This document shows, in pieces, positions 46,887 to 57,673 of a stretch of DNA of 64,000 nucleotides. The notes beneath the pieces are model-generated. The model had not been told where the DNA came from. It saw nothing but the letters and a program-made list of their open reading frames with translations, and did no database searches. The stretch spans positions 335,878-399,877 of the forward strand of contig NW_003314269.1 of the NCBI RefSeq assembly GCF_000143415.4. Direction: 5' to 3'. The stretch's first letter is position 1, and each line of letters begins with the position of its first letter. The position numbers were made by a program, and so were the translations under genes. The stretch comes from Selaginella moellendorffii (taxonomy: Eukaryota > Streptophyta > Lycopodiopsida > Selaginellales > Selaginellaceae).

Positions 46887-48542
46887 CTATTTCGACTTTT
46901 TGGTCGCTCTTTTGGTTGCCTTTGCACCGCTGCGCTTAGCAGGCTTCTTGGCTGTCTGCATAGAGAAAACGTTGTTTACGCATAGCATAACAAAGTCATA
47001 ATCGTACCTTTGGCTTGTTGTCTTTCGGTTTTGCCGCTCTCTTCACGATTTTGGAAGCCTGTAAGGAAGTGCATGAGTGGATGTTGAATCGTACAAAATT
47101 ACTCACCTTGCCAGTCTTTTCCTTTGTATCGGCTTCCTCTTTTTTAAGTGCTGCAGCAGAAGCTGCTGCAACATCCATGCCCTCATCTTCTGAGTCGAAG
47201 GTCATTCCTTCCAAGGTACCTGGGCAATTCAAGAAACATGACTTGATACTTTTCTTCAAAACTGACGATTACCTTCAATCATATTTTCAGCAATTTTGTT
47301 GCCTGCATCGGGCAGCAACTGCACAAAGTCGTTCATTAAGGCTTCTACCTGTAATAAAAAGACATCTAGTTATACAGATGCAGGAAAATTGTATGTGATA
47401 CCTTTGCTTCAGAAGGCCCGATGTTAACCTGAAAGATGTGTTGTTAAAGGCGTAAACGTGGGAAAGTGTCTGTACCAAAAAGAACGTGTTCGATGCAACA
47501 ATGTTGGTCCTGTAAATAGTGCCTGCAAAGAAGCTTTTCGTTGTGTCAGCTCTTAAATTAGACACACCTTGCTTACCTTTGAGATCAAGAAAAACTTTCG
47601 AGTTGTCCGTTTCACAGACGGAAACTCGTCCCACTGCTCCAATGTCCCCGCTCACGTCCAGGGCGTCTCCTTCACATTCTAGAAGCACCTGCAACTCTAA
47701 CATACATTAGCTGCGTAGACGAAAACAATGCTTACGTACCTTACTCCGTGAAATCTTCTCGGGAAAGACAAGGGGCAATGAGGAAGCCATCTATAAAACA
47801 TGAAGAGATGAACTTCTGTCCCGATAAGAAGGAAAAACCATACCTTTGGTTTAGTTTTTTTGTTACTGCTCTCAGGCTTGTGTGAGTCGTCGGCAGCTAG
47901 CTCTTCCCCATTTTCCTCCTTCTTGTGACATGACTCATCCTCTTCTCTCTAAAAAAACTTTCTTCTGATGAAAAAAATGAAGAACATCAGTCCATACCTC
48001 TTCTGTCGCGGCATCTTCACATATTTCTAGCTTATGCTCGTCTTCGTCGGAATCGGAAAGCTCAACTCTTTTCCTCTTAGATCCATTAACTATGTCCCGT
48101 TTGTGACATGACTCGTCCTCTTCTTTCTGAAAAACTTTCTCTTGATGAAAAAAAGACGAACAACATCAGTCCGTACCTCTTCTGTCGCGGCATCTTCACA
48201 TATTTCTTGTTCGTCTTCGTCGGAATCGGAAAGCGCAACTCTTTTCCTCTTAGATCCATTCCCAATCTCTCGTTCCGGCGATGGAGAAGGAGAAGGAGAT
48301 AGAACGATCGTATCGGGACCCTGAAACAAAGAATCACTAAGAACGCCTTGCGCACAGCTCGCGCATACCTGATAATCTTGTAGCCACTTGGGCGACGCGG
48401 CCGCCGCCTCCTCACCGAGCTCCTCCGCCATTAGGGCTTTCACCAGGCAAAATTCCCGCGCTCTTTTGGCGCAAGCGTCTACGGCTCGATTCTCTTCCGC
48501 GGACAGTCTATCTGAGCCGTTGGACATGGACTCGCATCGCAC
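46887..48542 (-). CDS. BIN4: BIN4-like DNA topoisomerase VI complex subunit
   Basis: Twelve exons give 365 residues: 48542-48369, 48320-48177, 48126-47998, 47948-47844, 47790-47740, 47688-47577, 47522-47476, 47428-47402, 47348-47273, 47219-47107, 47058-47008 and 46955-46887. The conserved core matches plant BIN4: LPLVFPEKISRSKVLLECEG, LSGDIGAVGRV-like VSGDIGAVGRV, KVFLDLKGTIYRTNIV, VNIGPSEAKVEALMNDFVQL and EGTLEGMTFDSEDE, then a Lys/Ala-rich DNA-binding tail ending AKRSGAKATKRATKKSK. BIN4 is a nuclear component of plant topoisomerase VI needed for endoreduplication. KRKRV motifs in exons 2 and 3 look like nuclear localisation signals, and those exons are tandem duplicates. Start at Met6 (48527) is also possible. 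Confidence 0.88.
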
Positions 48543-48608
48543 GACTCCTAGAGCTAGAATCTATGTCACACTCGAGGCTCCGGATTCGAATGCTGGCCGG
48601 GGGAAGCG
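48543..48608. promoter_or_regulatory. Very short divergent promoter (BIN4 / PMT)
   Basis: Only 66 bp separate the two start codons (102 bp if the methyltransferase starts at 48645). Transcription must begin within or upstream of the opposing coding regions, or the two genes share one small bidirectional promoter. Confidence 0.4.
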
Positions 48609-51210
48609 GTGAAATCCACGCCTGATCCAATCCAGCCGCTAGGTATGAGCATTCCATCCCCTCCAAAGCAGCGCAGCGCCGGTGGACGGCAATGGAAGCT
48701 CCTGGATATGGTGATGGTGTTCTTGTTCGCTGGGGTTTTCATCTTCTTCCTCCTCCTCTTCACTCCCCTGGGGGATTCCATGGCGGCATCAGGTCTAAAG
48801 TCTCTCGATTCGCCTCTGGCGATGGAGATTCGTCCCAGCGGCAGGCAGAGGCTCGTCAAGCTGATTGAGAAGGGCCAGCGAGTGGAATTGTGCGCTCCTG
48901 GCCTGGCGGATTACATGCCTTGCCAGGATCCAAAGAGGTCCTCGCAGATCAGCCGGGAGAGAAATCGCTACAGGGAGAGGCATTGTCCGCCAGAGAATGA
49001 GAGGCTTCTTTGTCGCATTCCATCGCCTCGGGGTTATAAGGTACCAGTTCCATGGCCAGATAGCTTAAATAAGGTACTACTCCAATCAACTCCTTTGTTT
49101 TACCTTTCTATCCTTCTTCCATGCATGGATAGATCCAGGTGGTTTTGTTTGTTCTTCCTGTTTGTATAGTATGATCTTGTAAGTTCTTCGTGTAGTTTTT
49201 TTTCTGTGTTTAGAGATCATGCTTTCGCTTTGCATCTCTACGAAAATTCTTTCGTGAAAGCCAGTTTCTATAAAAAAAAATCTTGTGTCCCAATTCCTTG
49301 CAAGTTCTCATTGATTTTGCATTTGCTGACGCTTCTAAAGATCCAGGTGTTTTTATTTGTTCTTCATGGAATGATCTTGTACGTTGGGTGGAGTTCTTCG
49401 TGTTTCGCACTGCAAGTTTACGTAAAACCCTTTCTTTAAAGCCAGTTTCAAGAGCATTTTTCTTGTGTTTCAAGACGTTTTCATCTTTGCTCCTTGGAAG
49501 TTCGCATTGATTTTACATTGCTTAACGCTTCTAAAGTCTTTCACGTCTTGAATCAAGGTGTGGTACAGCAACATGCCTTACGGGAAAATCGCTGAAAGAA
49601 AAGGCCATCAAGGCTGGATGAAGAAGGAGGGCGAGTATTTTATCTTCCCAGGTGGCGGCACAATGTTTCCAGAGGGTGCCTGGCAGTACATTGAGAAGCT
49701 GGAGCAGTACATCCCTCTGAGTGACGGACAGATTCGAACAGCACTGGACGCCGGCTGTGGAGTGAGTAGTAGCAGAAGTTTACGCCATTTCTAAATGCAT
49801 CGATGTTCTTCTTTGCCAGGTTGCGAGCTTTGGTGCTTACATGCTTCGCAAGGACGTGCTTACAATGTCTTTTGCTCCGAGAGACTCACACAAAGCACAG
49901 ATCCAGTTTGCTTTAGAACGAGGAATTCCTGCCTTCGTTGCAATGCTGGGAACTCAAAAGCTACCTTTTCCTGCGTTCTCCTACGATTTGGTGCATTGCT
50001 CTCGCTGCTTGATCCACTTCAGCGCCTACAGTAAGACACTTGCTTCATTTTTCCATCTGATAATGGTGGTGCGTTTTTTTTGGTTTCTAGATGGATCTTA
50101 CATGATCGAGATGGATCGCCTCTTGCGACCTGGTGGTTTTTTCGTGCTGTCTGGACCTCCAGTCGGCTGGAAAAAGCAAGAGGCAGAATGGCAGGAGCTT
50201 CAAGAGCTGATCGAGAGGATGTGTTACACGCAGGTGGCTGTAGAAAACAACATAGCAATCTGGCAAAAAGCACTCAACCATACGTGTTACGTGGACCGAG
50301 AAGACGAAGAACCGGCACTCTGTGACACAGACCACGATCCAAATGCCGCATGGTGAGAGCTTTTTCTTGACAATTCATGGTAAAGCTTGACATGAACTAC
50401 TTGTCTTGTTTTTTTCACTCCGCAGGTATTCTCCTTTAGACAAGTGTTTGTCGAGACTCCCCGACTCGAGACCAAGCGATTCGCGAGCCGGTGGAAAGCT
50501 TCCGGAGTGGCCGAAGCGATTGCAGGAGACGCCAAGAAGGTTTCACAGGTTTGGAGAGGCCAGCGTCTTCGAGAGAGACTCGCGAAGGTGGAGCCAGCGA
50601 GTTAAACACTACAAGGAAGTGGTGCTGCTCAAGCTTGGCTCTCCTCGCTACAGGAACATCTTAGACATGAATGCGGGCTATGGAGGCTTTGCTGCTGCTC
50701 TTTACCACGATCCGGTGTGGGTCATGAACGTCGTTCCAGTCACTGCTCCGAACACTCTACCCGTGATCTTCGACAGAGGTCTCATTGGAGTTCTACACGA
50801 CTGGTACGCGATCCTCAGCTAAGTTTTCTCTTTCTCATTTACTTCCTCGCAGGTGTGAAGCATTCTCGACGTATCCACGAACTTACGACTTCATTCACGT
50901 CTCAAACATGCAATCTTTCACAACACAAGCGTCTACGAGGTGAAGAAACGTTTTTTCGTTTTTTCTGCGCTTCCTGGATCTCAATTTTTCTTTCCTGGAT
51001 TTCAGCTGTAGCTTGGTGGACGTGATGCTGGAGATGGATCGAATTCTCCGGCCACAAGGCACAATTCTCGTCCGCGACACGACCAAGATGGTGGAAAAGA
51101 TTTCCAAGATCGCATACGCATTGCAGTGGACGACCGAGGTTTTAACCACGGAAGGAGGAGTTCTCGGCAAAGAGAGGCTCTTCGTCGCCACAAAGCCATT
51201 TCACACATAG
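48609..51210 (+). CDS. PMT-type putative methyltransferase (DUF248, Golgi)
   Basis: Seven exons give 603 residues: 48609-49073, 49558-49761, 49820-50030, 50091-50352, 50426-50803, 50853-50939 and 51006-51210. Plant PMT proteins (QUA2/QUA3 group) are Golgi type II membrane proteins thought to methylate homogalacturonan pectin. There is one membrane anchor near residues 35-55 (MVMVFLFAGVFIFFLLLF). The hallmark ADYMPCQD and CPP motifs come first. The first SAM-binding motif reads ALDAGCGVASFGAYML, then MDRLLRPGGFFVLSGPP. The second half-domain has ILDMNAGYGGFAAAL and MDRILRPQGTILVRD. Length is typical (about 600). Met13 (48645) is an alternative start. The 484 bp first intron carries an internal duplication. 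Confidence 0.92.
49120..49550. repeat. Tandem duplication within PMT intron 1
   Basis: AGATCCAGGTG(G/T)TTTT...TTTGTTCTTC, then GATCTTGTA and GTTCTTCGTGT, occur at about 49130-49200 and again at 49338-49410. GAAAGCCAGTTTC and TCTTGTGT(C/T)(C/T)CAA...TTGATTTT...GCTTCTAAAG recur likewise, ending at about 49338 and 49542. The period is a little over 200 bp. Confidence 0.75.
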
Positions 51211-51289
51211 CCAATGTACCATAGGCCAATTTTGTATTTAATGGGAGAATATTACACAGCATCTCTAGTAGGGCCTAGGTTTTCTAGCG

Positions 51290-52781
51290 ATGGCGTCTCG
51301 AAGCGCCCGGCGAGCAGGGATTCGCTTGGCGGACCTTTTGCGAGGATCAATCACAGGCGCGAATGCTACTCCAGCTTCATCGAGCATGGCGATCGCGCCG
51401 GGGTAAGCTCGAGCTCATGCTAGCTATGTACATTTTCGCGAGAGAGAAATTTCAGCCCCCTTTTTGATGGTTTTGAGCTTCTTTTTCTCTCAGGGACATT
51501 GCTCCCCCTGGTGCTCGATTTGCTTCGACTCAAGTTTGTAAGTCTTTTTTTTTTTGTTCTCTCGATCATGTTGCCCATGAATTTTTCTTTTCTTTGGTCA
51601 GTACGAAACCGAATGAAGAGTGTCCAGAGTATTCAGAAGATCACAAAGGCGATGAAGATGGTTGCTTCGTCTAAGTTGAGGCAAGTGCAAGCCAGGGCAG
51701 AGAAATCGCGTGGAGTGTGGCAGCCATTCACAGCTTTGCTGGGTGATGCTCCAGGTATGCTCATCTTTTTTCCTTCTGCTACTTTCTTTTCTTTACTTGT
51801 TCTTTTGTTTTCATCGCAGATACGTTCCCCAAAAAAACTGTTCTTCTGTGCATCACGTCCGACAGAGGTCTTTGCGGTGGTATCAATTCTTCCGTTGTTC
51901 GGTTTGGCAAAGCTATGCTCAAAGTCGCCAAAAACAATGGGGGTGAGAACTCTTTTCTTTCTGTGTTTACAGGCCTTAGTTGGTCGTCTTTTTGCAGGCG
52001 AGGACGCGAAGTTTGTTGTTCTCGGGGAAAAGGGGAAGGTCCAGATCCAGCGTGACTCGAAGCAATACATCTCACTAAATATCACGGAGCTAGTAAAGTA
52101 TCCGCTAAACTTCACCCAGGTTGGTTGGCCTCGCAGGTTTACTAGAGGCGTGTCCTCACGTTTTTATGGGCTTTCCAGGTCTCCGTGATGGCGGACGAGA
52201 TCTTGAAGAATGTGGAGTACGATGCGATCAAGGTGATATTCAACAAGTTCGCCTCCATGGTGAAGTTCTACCCGAGTGTGACCACGATCTTGGCGCCGGG
52301 AGTTAAGTTGTATAATTTACGATTTCCGTGCTCACTTCGTTTGATCTTCAGTCCATCAAAACATCGGAGACCGGTACACCTTCCGAGCTAGATCTTTACG
52401 AAATCGAAGGACCAGACAGCAAGGAAGAGGCTTTGCAAAACCTTAGCGAGTTCCAATTTGCTGCGGTATGAAAAAGCCTTTACGTTCTTTCTGGTTTGTT
52501 TTTCTCACCAAAGTGTACTTTAGGTGCTTTTCAACGCTCTGTTGGAGAATGCCTCCAGTGAGGAGAGCTCTCGCATGACGGCTATGGACAACTCCAGCAA
52601 GAACGCATCCGATATGCTCCAGAAGCTCACGCTCAAATACAACAGGTATGAGATCAGGAAAAGCTTCGATCGGTTCTCTAAGCTTCCATTTTTTTACTTC
52701 TCTAGAACTCGTCAAGCATCCATCACGACAGAGCTTATCGAGATTATCTCCGGTGCCGCGGCGCTGGAAGCAGCGAAGTAA
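51290..52781 (+). CDS. Mitochondrial ATP synthase gamma subunit
   Basis: Nine exons give 329 residues: 51290-51402, 51494-51537, 51602-51754, 51820-51942, 51998-52119, 52179-52301, 52352-52465, 52524-52645 and 52706-52781. This is the rotor shaft of F1-ATPase. The N-terminus [19 protein letters not shown] is an Arg-rich mitochondrial presequence. Family motifs are [48 protein letters not shown], and the C-terminal [16 protein letters not shown]-like [20 protein letters not shown] ending ALEAAK. Length and ends match plant mitochondrial gamma (about 325). The plastid-specific regulatory Cys insert is absent, which supports mitochondrial type. Confidence 0.95.
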
Positions 52782-53291
52782 AACCAGAAGAAAGAAATTC
52801 TCGCAAAGAACAAGCTGGGAGAGATTTTGCAAAGACTGCTGCGCTGCTCGAATAAGAAGAGAGAAGAGAATGAGAGACAAGAGAATAAGTCGAGGCGATT
52901 GATCGAACCGGACAGTGGTAGGCTGTGCTTGCTCGCTTGGTTTACATTTTTTTCTTTTCTTTGCTCTTGGAATTCGTCTTGGAAGAAGGCGAAGAAGAAG
53001 AAGCGCTCAAATGGTGATGACAAACTTTCAAACCGGATAAAAGGAGATAGGCCAAGTAATCGCTCTTGTGGCATTCTAGACGATCGATCGATTTTAGCGC
53101 CATCGCTGGAGGAGTGAGGGCGGCAGGAGTGGCGGCGCTGGCAGCGGCATGAGCCACAACCGGTGCGTGTTCTTTCTTTCTTGAGCTAGGGTTTTGGCAA
53201 TTCCTCTTCTTTCTCGCCTGTTCTATCGAAATCTCGGCGCCCTGACGATGATTCCTCGTGGCAGGATCCGGGATTTCCTTCTGGCCGAGCG
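52782..53291. other. Intergenic / UTRs
   Basis: This holds the ATP synthase gamma 3' UTR and the 5' leader of the next gene. A possible upstream ORF with its own intron begins at 53149; see findings. No other gene is seen. Confidence 0.5.
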
Positions 53292-54545
53292 ATGACCAAT
53301 GCCTGGGACGAGCAAGCAACGAGCTCGCGCATCCAGCTCGGGGATTTGCACGCCACCGCCGATCCAGAGGTAGAGGAGGATCACAACAGCGACGAGGGAG
53401 GAGGAGTAGTGGAATTCTCCAGGCCAGGATCGTCAGGGGAGAGGGGATTGTCGACGAAGAAGAAGGAGCTGCGAAGGGTGTGGAGGCAGGAGTGGAAGGC
53501 CAAGCACAAGTGGGTGTATCCCATCAAGAACAGCGAGGGCGAGCTCCGGCTCAAGTGTACGTGGTGCACGTACTACAACATGGACAATGTGTACGCGCGG
53601 GAGGGGTGTAGCACCATCCAGATGAGCGCGCTCAACACCCACGCCAAGTCCGAGGCGCACAGGGCCGCCGAGAGCCGGATTTGCGTCCCCGCCTCGCTCG
53701 CTCTCCCCGACGCCCTCTACGATGGTAACTTGATCTTCCTCCTTGCATTGCATTGCATCGTTCTCTTGGTTTGATCTCACGCTAGCTTTCTGGAAGGGAA
53801 TTGGAGTCTTCCTTCCCGGGAAGTTCTCTCCCGACGCACGCCCTCTACGATGGTAACTTGTTCTTCCTCCTTGCATTGCATTGCATCGTTTGGTCTCACG
53901 CTAGCTTTCTGGGCGAGATGGGAACTTGGAGTGAGCTCTTCCTTCCCGGGAAGTTCTTTCTCGACGCCCTCTAGCGTGATCTCTCCCTGCATTTTGCATT
54001 GCATCGTTTGATCTCACGCTAGCTTTCTGGAAAAGATGGGGACTTGGAGTCTCTCTCGGGAGGGGAAGTGCTTGCATCTCTTCGTTTTCGAGAGTTTCGA
54101 TCGAGCGAACTCACTCACTTGCGATGCTTTTGTGCCAGGATCCAAGAATGGAGCCGACTCGGACGGGCTGGACGACGTTCCCGGGGTGAAGAAGCGGCGC
54201 TTCTCCACGAGCCCGGTGAATGGTGGCGGCGGTGCGAGCTCCCCCCCCTCCACCAGGGCCGAGGTGCTGGGACTAATCATGCACAAGAACAACAGCCGGG
54301 TGGTGCAGCTGCTGGTGGACGCGGAGAGCGGGCGGAACGCGCGGCACGCGACGAGCGTGGCGCTGGCCAAGAAGCAGCTCAAGCTGGACGAGCGGCGGCT
54401 CCAGATTGAGCAGCACCTGCTGGAGCAGGACAGGGCGCGGCTAGAGGCGCACGTCCGCCTCGGCCAGAGCTTCATCGCCGCGCTCACCGACATTGGCGAC
54501 GGGCTCAAGCGCATCGGCAATGCAATGGAAGCGGCAAAGACGTAG
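53292..54545 (+). CDS. Putative zinc-finger protein with C-terminal coiled coil
   Basis: Two exons give 279 residues: 53292-53724 and 54139-54545. Residues about 65-130 look like a zinc-binding module. KKKELRRVWRQEWKAKHKW is followed by LKCTWCTYY (Cys-X2-Cys) and, after a 30-residue loop, LNTHAKSEAH (His-X-X-Lys-Ser-X2-His spacing). This resembles the TTF/BED-like fingers of ZNF862- and transposase-derived proteins. The C-terminal half is helical, rich in Leu/Glu/Gln/Arg (KKQLKLDERRLQIEQHLLEQ), and should form a coiled coil. A KKRR basic cluster may direct it to the nucleus. Function is unknown; a regulator or a domesticated transposase fragment are possible readings. The intron contains repeats of the exon-1 end. 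Confidence 0.6.
53709..54035. repeat. Triplicated exon-end/5' splice-site segment
   Basis: A unit of about 128 bp begins GACGCCCTCTACGATGGTAAC (shared core CGCCCTCTACGATGG) and continues CCTTGCATTGCATTGCATCG, TCTCACGCTAGCTTTCTGG and CTTCCCGGGAAGTTCT. It starts at about 53709, recurs at about 53837, and a decayed third unit starts near 53963, where GATGGTAAC has become AGCGTGATC. Confidence 0.85.
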
Positions 54546-55015
54546 TTTGAAGAACCCTAAATACAGAGTTCCCGCGATTTCCGGAAGAACCCTAATCTTG
54601 CCGAAGAGCCCTAATTTTGTCCGAAAAACGAAAAACAGGGGAGGGGTGTTGGAAATGTCTTGTCCGAGCGTGATGTCAGGAATGAGCGTGCTGCGTGCCT
54701 CGGGGCGTTTCTCGGACAACCCGAGATTTGATAAATTGGAAGAAATGCGCGCGGTACATCCTTTAACCTAAGCGTGTGGTATTTAAGTGCGCTCGATCGA
54801 GATATGCGTTCTTCTTCGGCTGCGGTGCTGCGCTGTGAGTGACGCGATTTCTTCCATCCCATTCCATTGTACAGATGCTCTGAGCGAGATTGGTCGTCGC
54901 GTCGCGTCGCGTCGCTTTCTTCCTCATTCATTCCTCTGCGTTCATGTTGCTCAAGCGCTATAAGAGTTTTCATGGTCTCTTGTATAGCTTCCATCGTCTT
55001 CTTCATCCAGCTCCA

Positions 55016-55516
55016 ATGGCTTCTTCGAGCGTTTTGATGGCCTCTCTCTTGCTCCTCTCCTTGATCGCCGCGGCTACCACGGCCACTCAATCGTCCATCC
55101 AAGATGGTGATCTTCATCAGGTCCGACGGAGTCTTGACGATCGTGGCTTTGTCCATTCTCTTCTTGACGATGCTATGTCCCATCCTGAAGTTCCACCTTC
55201 GGCTCGCGGAGCTACTCGAGCACCAGCTCCACTACCATCGTTTGCTCATCATGATCATCCGTGGTCAGCTCCTCGATCGTCAGCAAGCTCTCAGCTCCAG
55301 AGGTCGGAGACCATGACCGCGGACACCGGTGCCGACTACTACGAGCCCCCGAACGGCGATCGCCGCGGCGGCTTCTCGGATGGTTTTGATCCGTCCTACC
55401 AGTCGCCACCCTCGGCCGCTCGGGCCAGGCACCGCGTCCCAGTCTCGGGCAGCAACCCGGCCTCGGACAACGCTCGTGGTGTGGCCGCCTGGAAGCCGCC
55501 ACTCGTTGGGAGCTAG
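55016..55516 (+). CDS. Small secreted protein, unknown
   Basis: This single-exon gene encodes 166 residues. MASSSVLMASLLLLSLIAAA is a clear signal peptide, cleaved near ATTATQ. The mature part is hydrophilic, Ser/Pro/Arg/Asp-rich, with DDRGFVHSLLDDAMSHP near residue 50 and a C-terminal ARARHRVPVSGSNPASDN. The small basic C-terminal motif resembles plant secreted-peptide precursors in general style, but no family was identified. An earlier in-frame Met at 54890 exists, but the signal peptide favours 55016. Its 3' part is duplicated in inverted form at the window's right edge. Confidence 0.65.
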   Translation: MASSSVLMASLLLLSLIAAATTATQSSIQDGDLHQVRRSLDDRGFVHSLLDDAMSHPEVPPSARGATRAPAPLPSFAHHDHPWSAPRSSASSQLQRSETMTADTGADYYEPPNGDRRGGFSDGFDPSYQSPPSAARARHRVPVSGSNPASDNARGVAAWKPPLVGS

Positions 55517-57293
55517 CCAAGTTCTCGATTGGTCAATCCATCTATATAGAATGTTCGTTTGTTTCTAGATCTTCTCGAAGAGCTTTGTATCGTCTTCCCA
55601 AGAAATAGACTCCCATGCTACGTGCCAGCGATTTCTTGTCTTCTTCGCGGCGTACTGTTAGCTTTGTGGAATCCCTGCTGGCGAGATGTTGCAGAAAAAG
55701 CTTGACCTGGATGATCGCATCTTTCGTGTTTCTTGTGCACTCGATCGAGCGATGGTGCAGCTCGAATCCGTGCAGCTCCTTCGCAGCCGGTTCATCCAAC
55801 CAGCCGCTGCTGCCAGCGACATTGATCCTCCTACGCGCTACGAGCTCACGCCCTTCGATGGCATGATGAGAATCGCTCTCTACCAGAAGAGGATCCTCTT
55901 CTTCGAGCGCGGCGATTCTAGGATGGATTTCGCGGCGGTGGTGGCAGCGCTCGAGGAGAGCTTGCGATGGGTGCTGGTGAGTTTCCGGCCGCTGTGTGGG
56001 CGTATGGTGGTCGATCAAGATCTTAGTAGCGGCCTCTGGATCGATTGCTCGGGCGAGACGAGCGTCCAGTTTGCAGAGGCACAGACGGCTGCGCGGCTGG
56101 AGGATCTGGGCGATTTCGAGCCCAGCGAGTTTTGCGATTCGCTGGTTGAGATTGGATGCTCTCCAAAGTACCCGTGGGATCCAAAGCTGCCATTGCTCTT
56201 TGTCCAGGTAAATGCTCTATCATTTCCTTTGTGACCATCTTGATCTTGCTCACCAAGTTCCACGTCTATATAGGTGACGAGATTTGGCTGTGGAGGCATA
56301 AGCCTCGGAATCGCGTTTAGCCACCAAACCATGGACGGCGTGAGCGCTTGGAACTTCATGAAGTCGTGGGCCGAGCGCGCGAGGAGCAGAGGAACCTCAC
56401 CGCTCCCGCGAGTTTCTTGCTATGCATACAAGTCTCCCATGCTCTCGGAGCGGCAACTAGAAGAAACGGCGCGAATGGGCGGCTTCGCACTCGGCATGGC
56501 CACCAAGAACACCATCAAGCCAAAGCTCGGCGTCAAGAAATTCAAAGCCACACGAGAAGCCATCCGAGCCTTGAAGACCTCTCTCCCGAGCTTCAGCTCC
56601 TTCGAGCTCGTGTGCGCGGACTACTGGCGGAGGATGGTGGCGTCGGCGGTGGAGGCGGGGATTCTCAACGCCGACGAGTGCTACTTCGTGATCCTGGTCA
56701 ACTGCCGGGGAAGGATCGCATCCATGCCGGACTCCTACTTTGGAAACGGGATCACCGGCACCCGAGTCCGCGCCAATGTTTGCGAGCTCCTTGGTGGTGG
56801 TGGGATTTGCAACGCTGCTCGGGCGATCCACGAAGGGATTGCCGGACTGCGCGACGTCGAGGGATCCGTGCTGGTGATCAACAAGTTTGTGGAAGAGCTG
56901 GCGAGGAATGGTGCCGAGATTCCAGCGCACAAGCCGGGGCAGTCGGTGCTGGTGGTGAGCTCACCGCGCCACCCCATTTTCGAGTGTGACTTTGGATTTG
57001 GGAGGCCGGTCGGGGTGACTTTCGGGACGAACGACCTGGACGATTCCAAGCTCTACTTGTTCCCGGCGGCGGATGGGAATGGCATGGACGTGACAGTTTG
57101 TATGAGAGTCGAGGCGCTCGACAAGTTCGTGTGAGTCTCAGCTCTGCACATTCTTCTTGTGCTCGCAATGCGCGAGCTCTTGATTGTTTTTTCTCAGTTG
57201 TCGATCAATTCTTCGTTTGGGCTGGAGGTTGGATTTGTTTCGCCAATAATTCTTCATGATCTCTTTGTTTCCTTGCGAAGACTTTGAAAATTT
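55360..57293. repeat. Left arm of inverted duplication
   Basis: This covers the 3' third of the secreted-protein gene and the whole BAHD gene. The reverse complement recurs at 62069-64000 at high identity through exons, the 66 bp intron and 3' flank. The duplication probably continues past the window end. Confidence 0.9.
55752..57134 (+). CDS. BAHD acyltransferase, copy 1
   Basis: Two exons give 438 residues: 55752-56207 and 56274-57134. BAHD enzymes transfer acyl groups from CoA thioesters to alcohols or amines (for example hydroxycinnamoyl, benzoyl or fatty acyl). The catalytic HXXXD motif is FSHQTMDGVSAW at about residue 168, and the structural DFGWG-type motif reads FECDFGFGRPVGVTF near the C-terminus, with Trp replaced by Phe. 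FRPLCGRMVVDQ and LFVQVTRFGCGGI are also typical. The start MVQLESVQ is usual for the family. It is paired in inverted orientation with copy 2. Acyl donor and acceptor cannot be told from sequence. Confidence 0.92.
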
Positions 57294-57367
57294 GACTCGC
57301 CAGTTAAAGTAGACTAATCACAGTGAAACAAATCGTCAGGCGCAACTTTCACGTATGCGACCAAAAC

Positions 57368-57655
57368 CTGATTAATCTTCAAGGAGTCTCCTTCGAGCAG
57401 GCGAGGATCTGCAGGGATGATGTCTCCAAACTTTATGGCTATGATGTCACCAGGAGTGAAGAACTTCGCTTCCATTTCTTTCCATTTCTCGTCCCTTAGA
57501 GCCTGCGCATGCACGAGTGACAATCCTTGGGACAAAACAAGTCGCTAGCAGACCTTGCACTGAGGAGCCAACCGTGCCATCAAAGCAGCCGCTGCGTTTC
57601 CGGCATTGTTTTCTTCGAAGAAACTTATCGTGGAGTTCACCAAACGAAGAATAAT
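57368..57655 (-). pseudogene. Plasma-membrane H+-ATPase fragment
   Basis: Two exon-like pieces (57655-57554 and 57502-57368) join in frame across a 51 bp intron. They match the actuator-domain region of P3A proton pumps: [20 protein letters not shown], then [41 protein letters not shown] and KINQ. Both ends are cut off and the rest of the pump is absent. No stop interrupts this piece. It lies antisense between the BAHD gene and a BAHD 3' fragment, so it looks like a captured gene fragment. Confidence 0.82.
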
Positions 57656-57673
57656 GGCGCGCAAGCCCGGGAC

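Noticed and set aside
57314-57535. Intact small ORF for the H+-ATPase piece as an independent gene
   Set aside because: Its start Met lies in intron sequence and the frame ends in intron sequence; only the spliced exon pieces match the pump.
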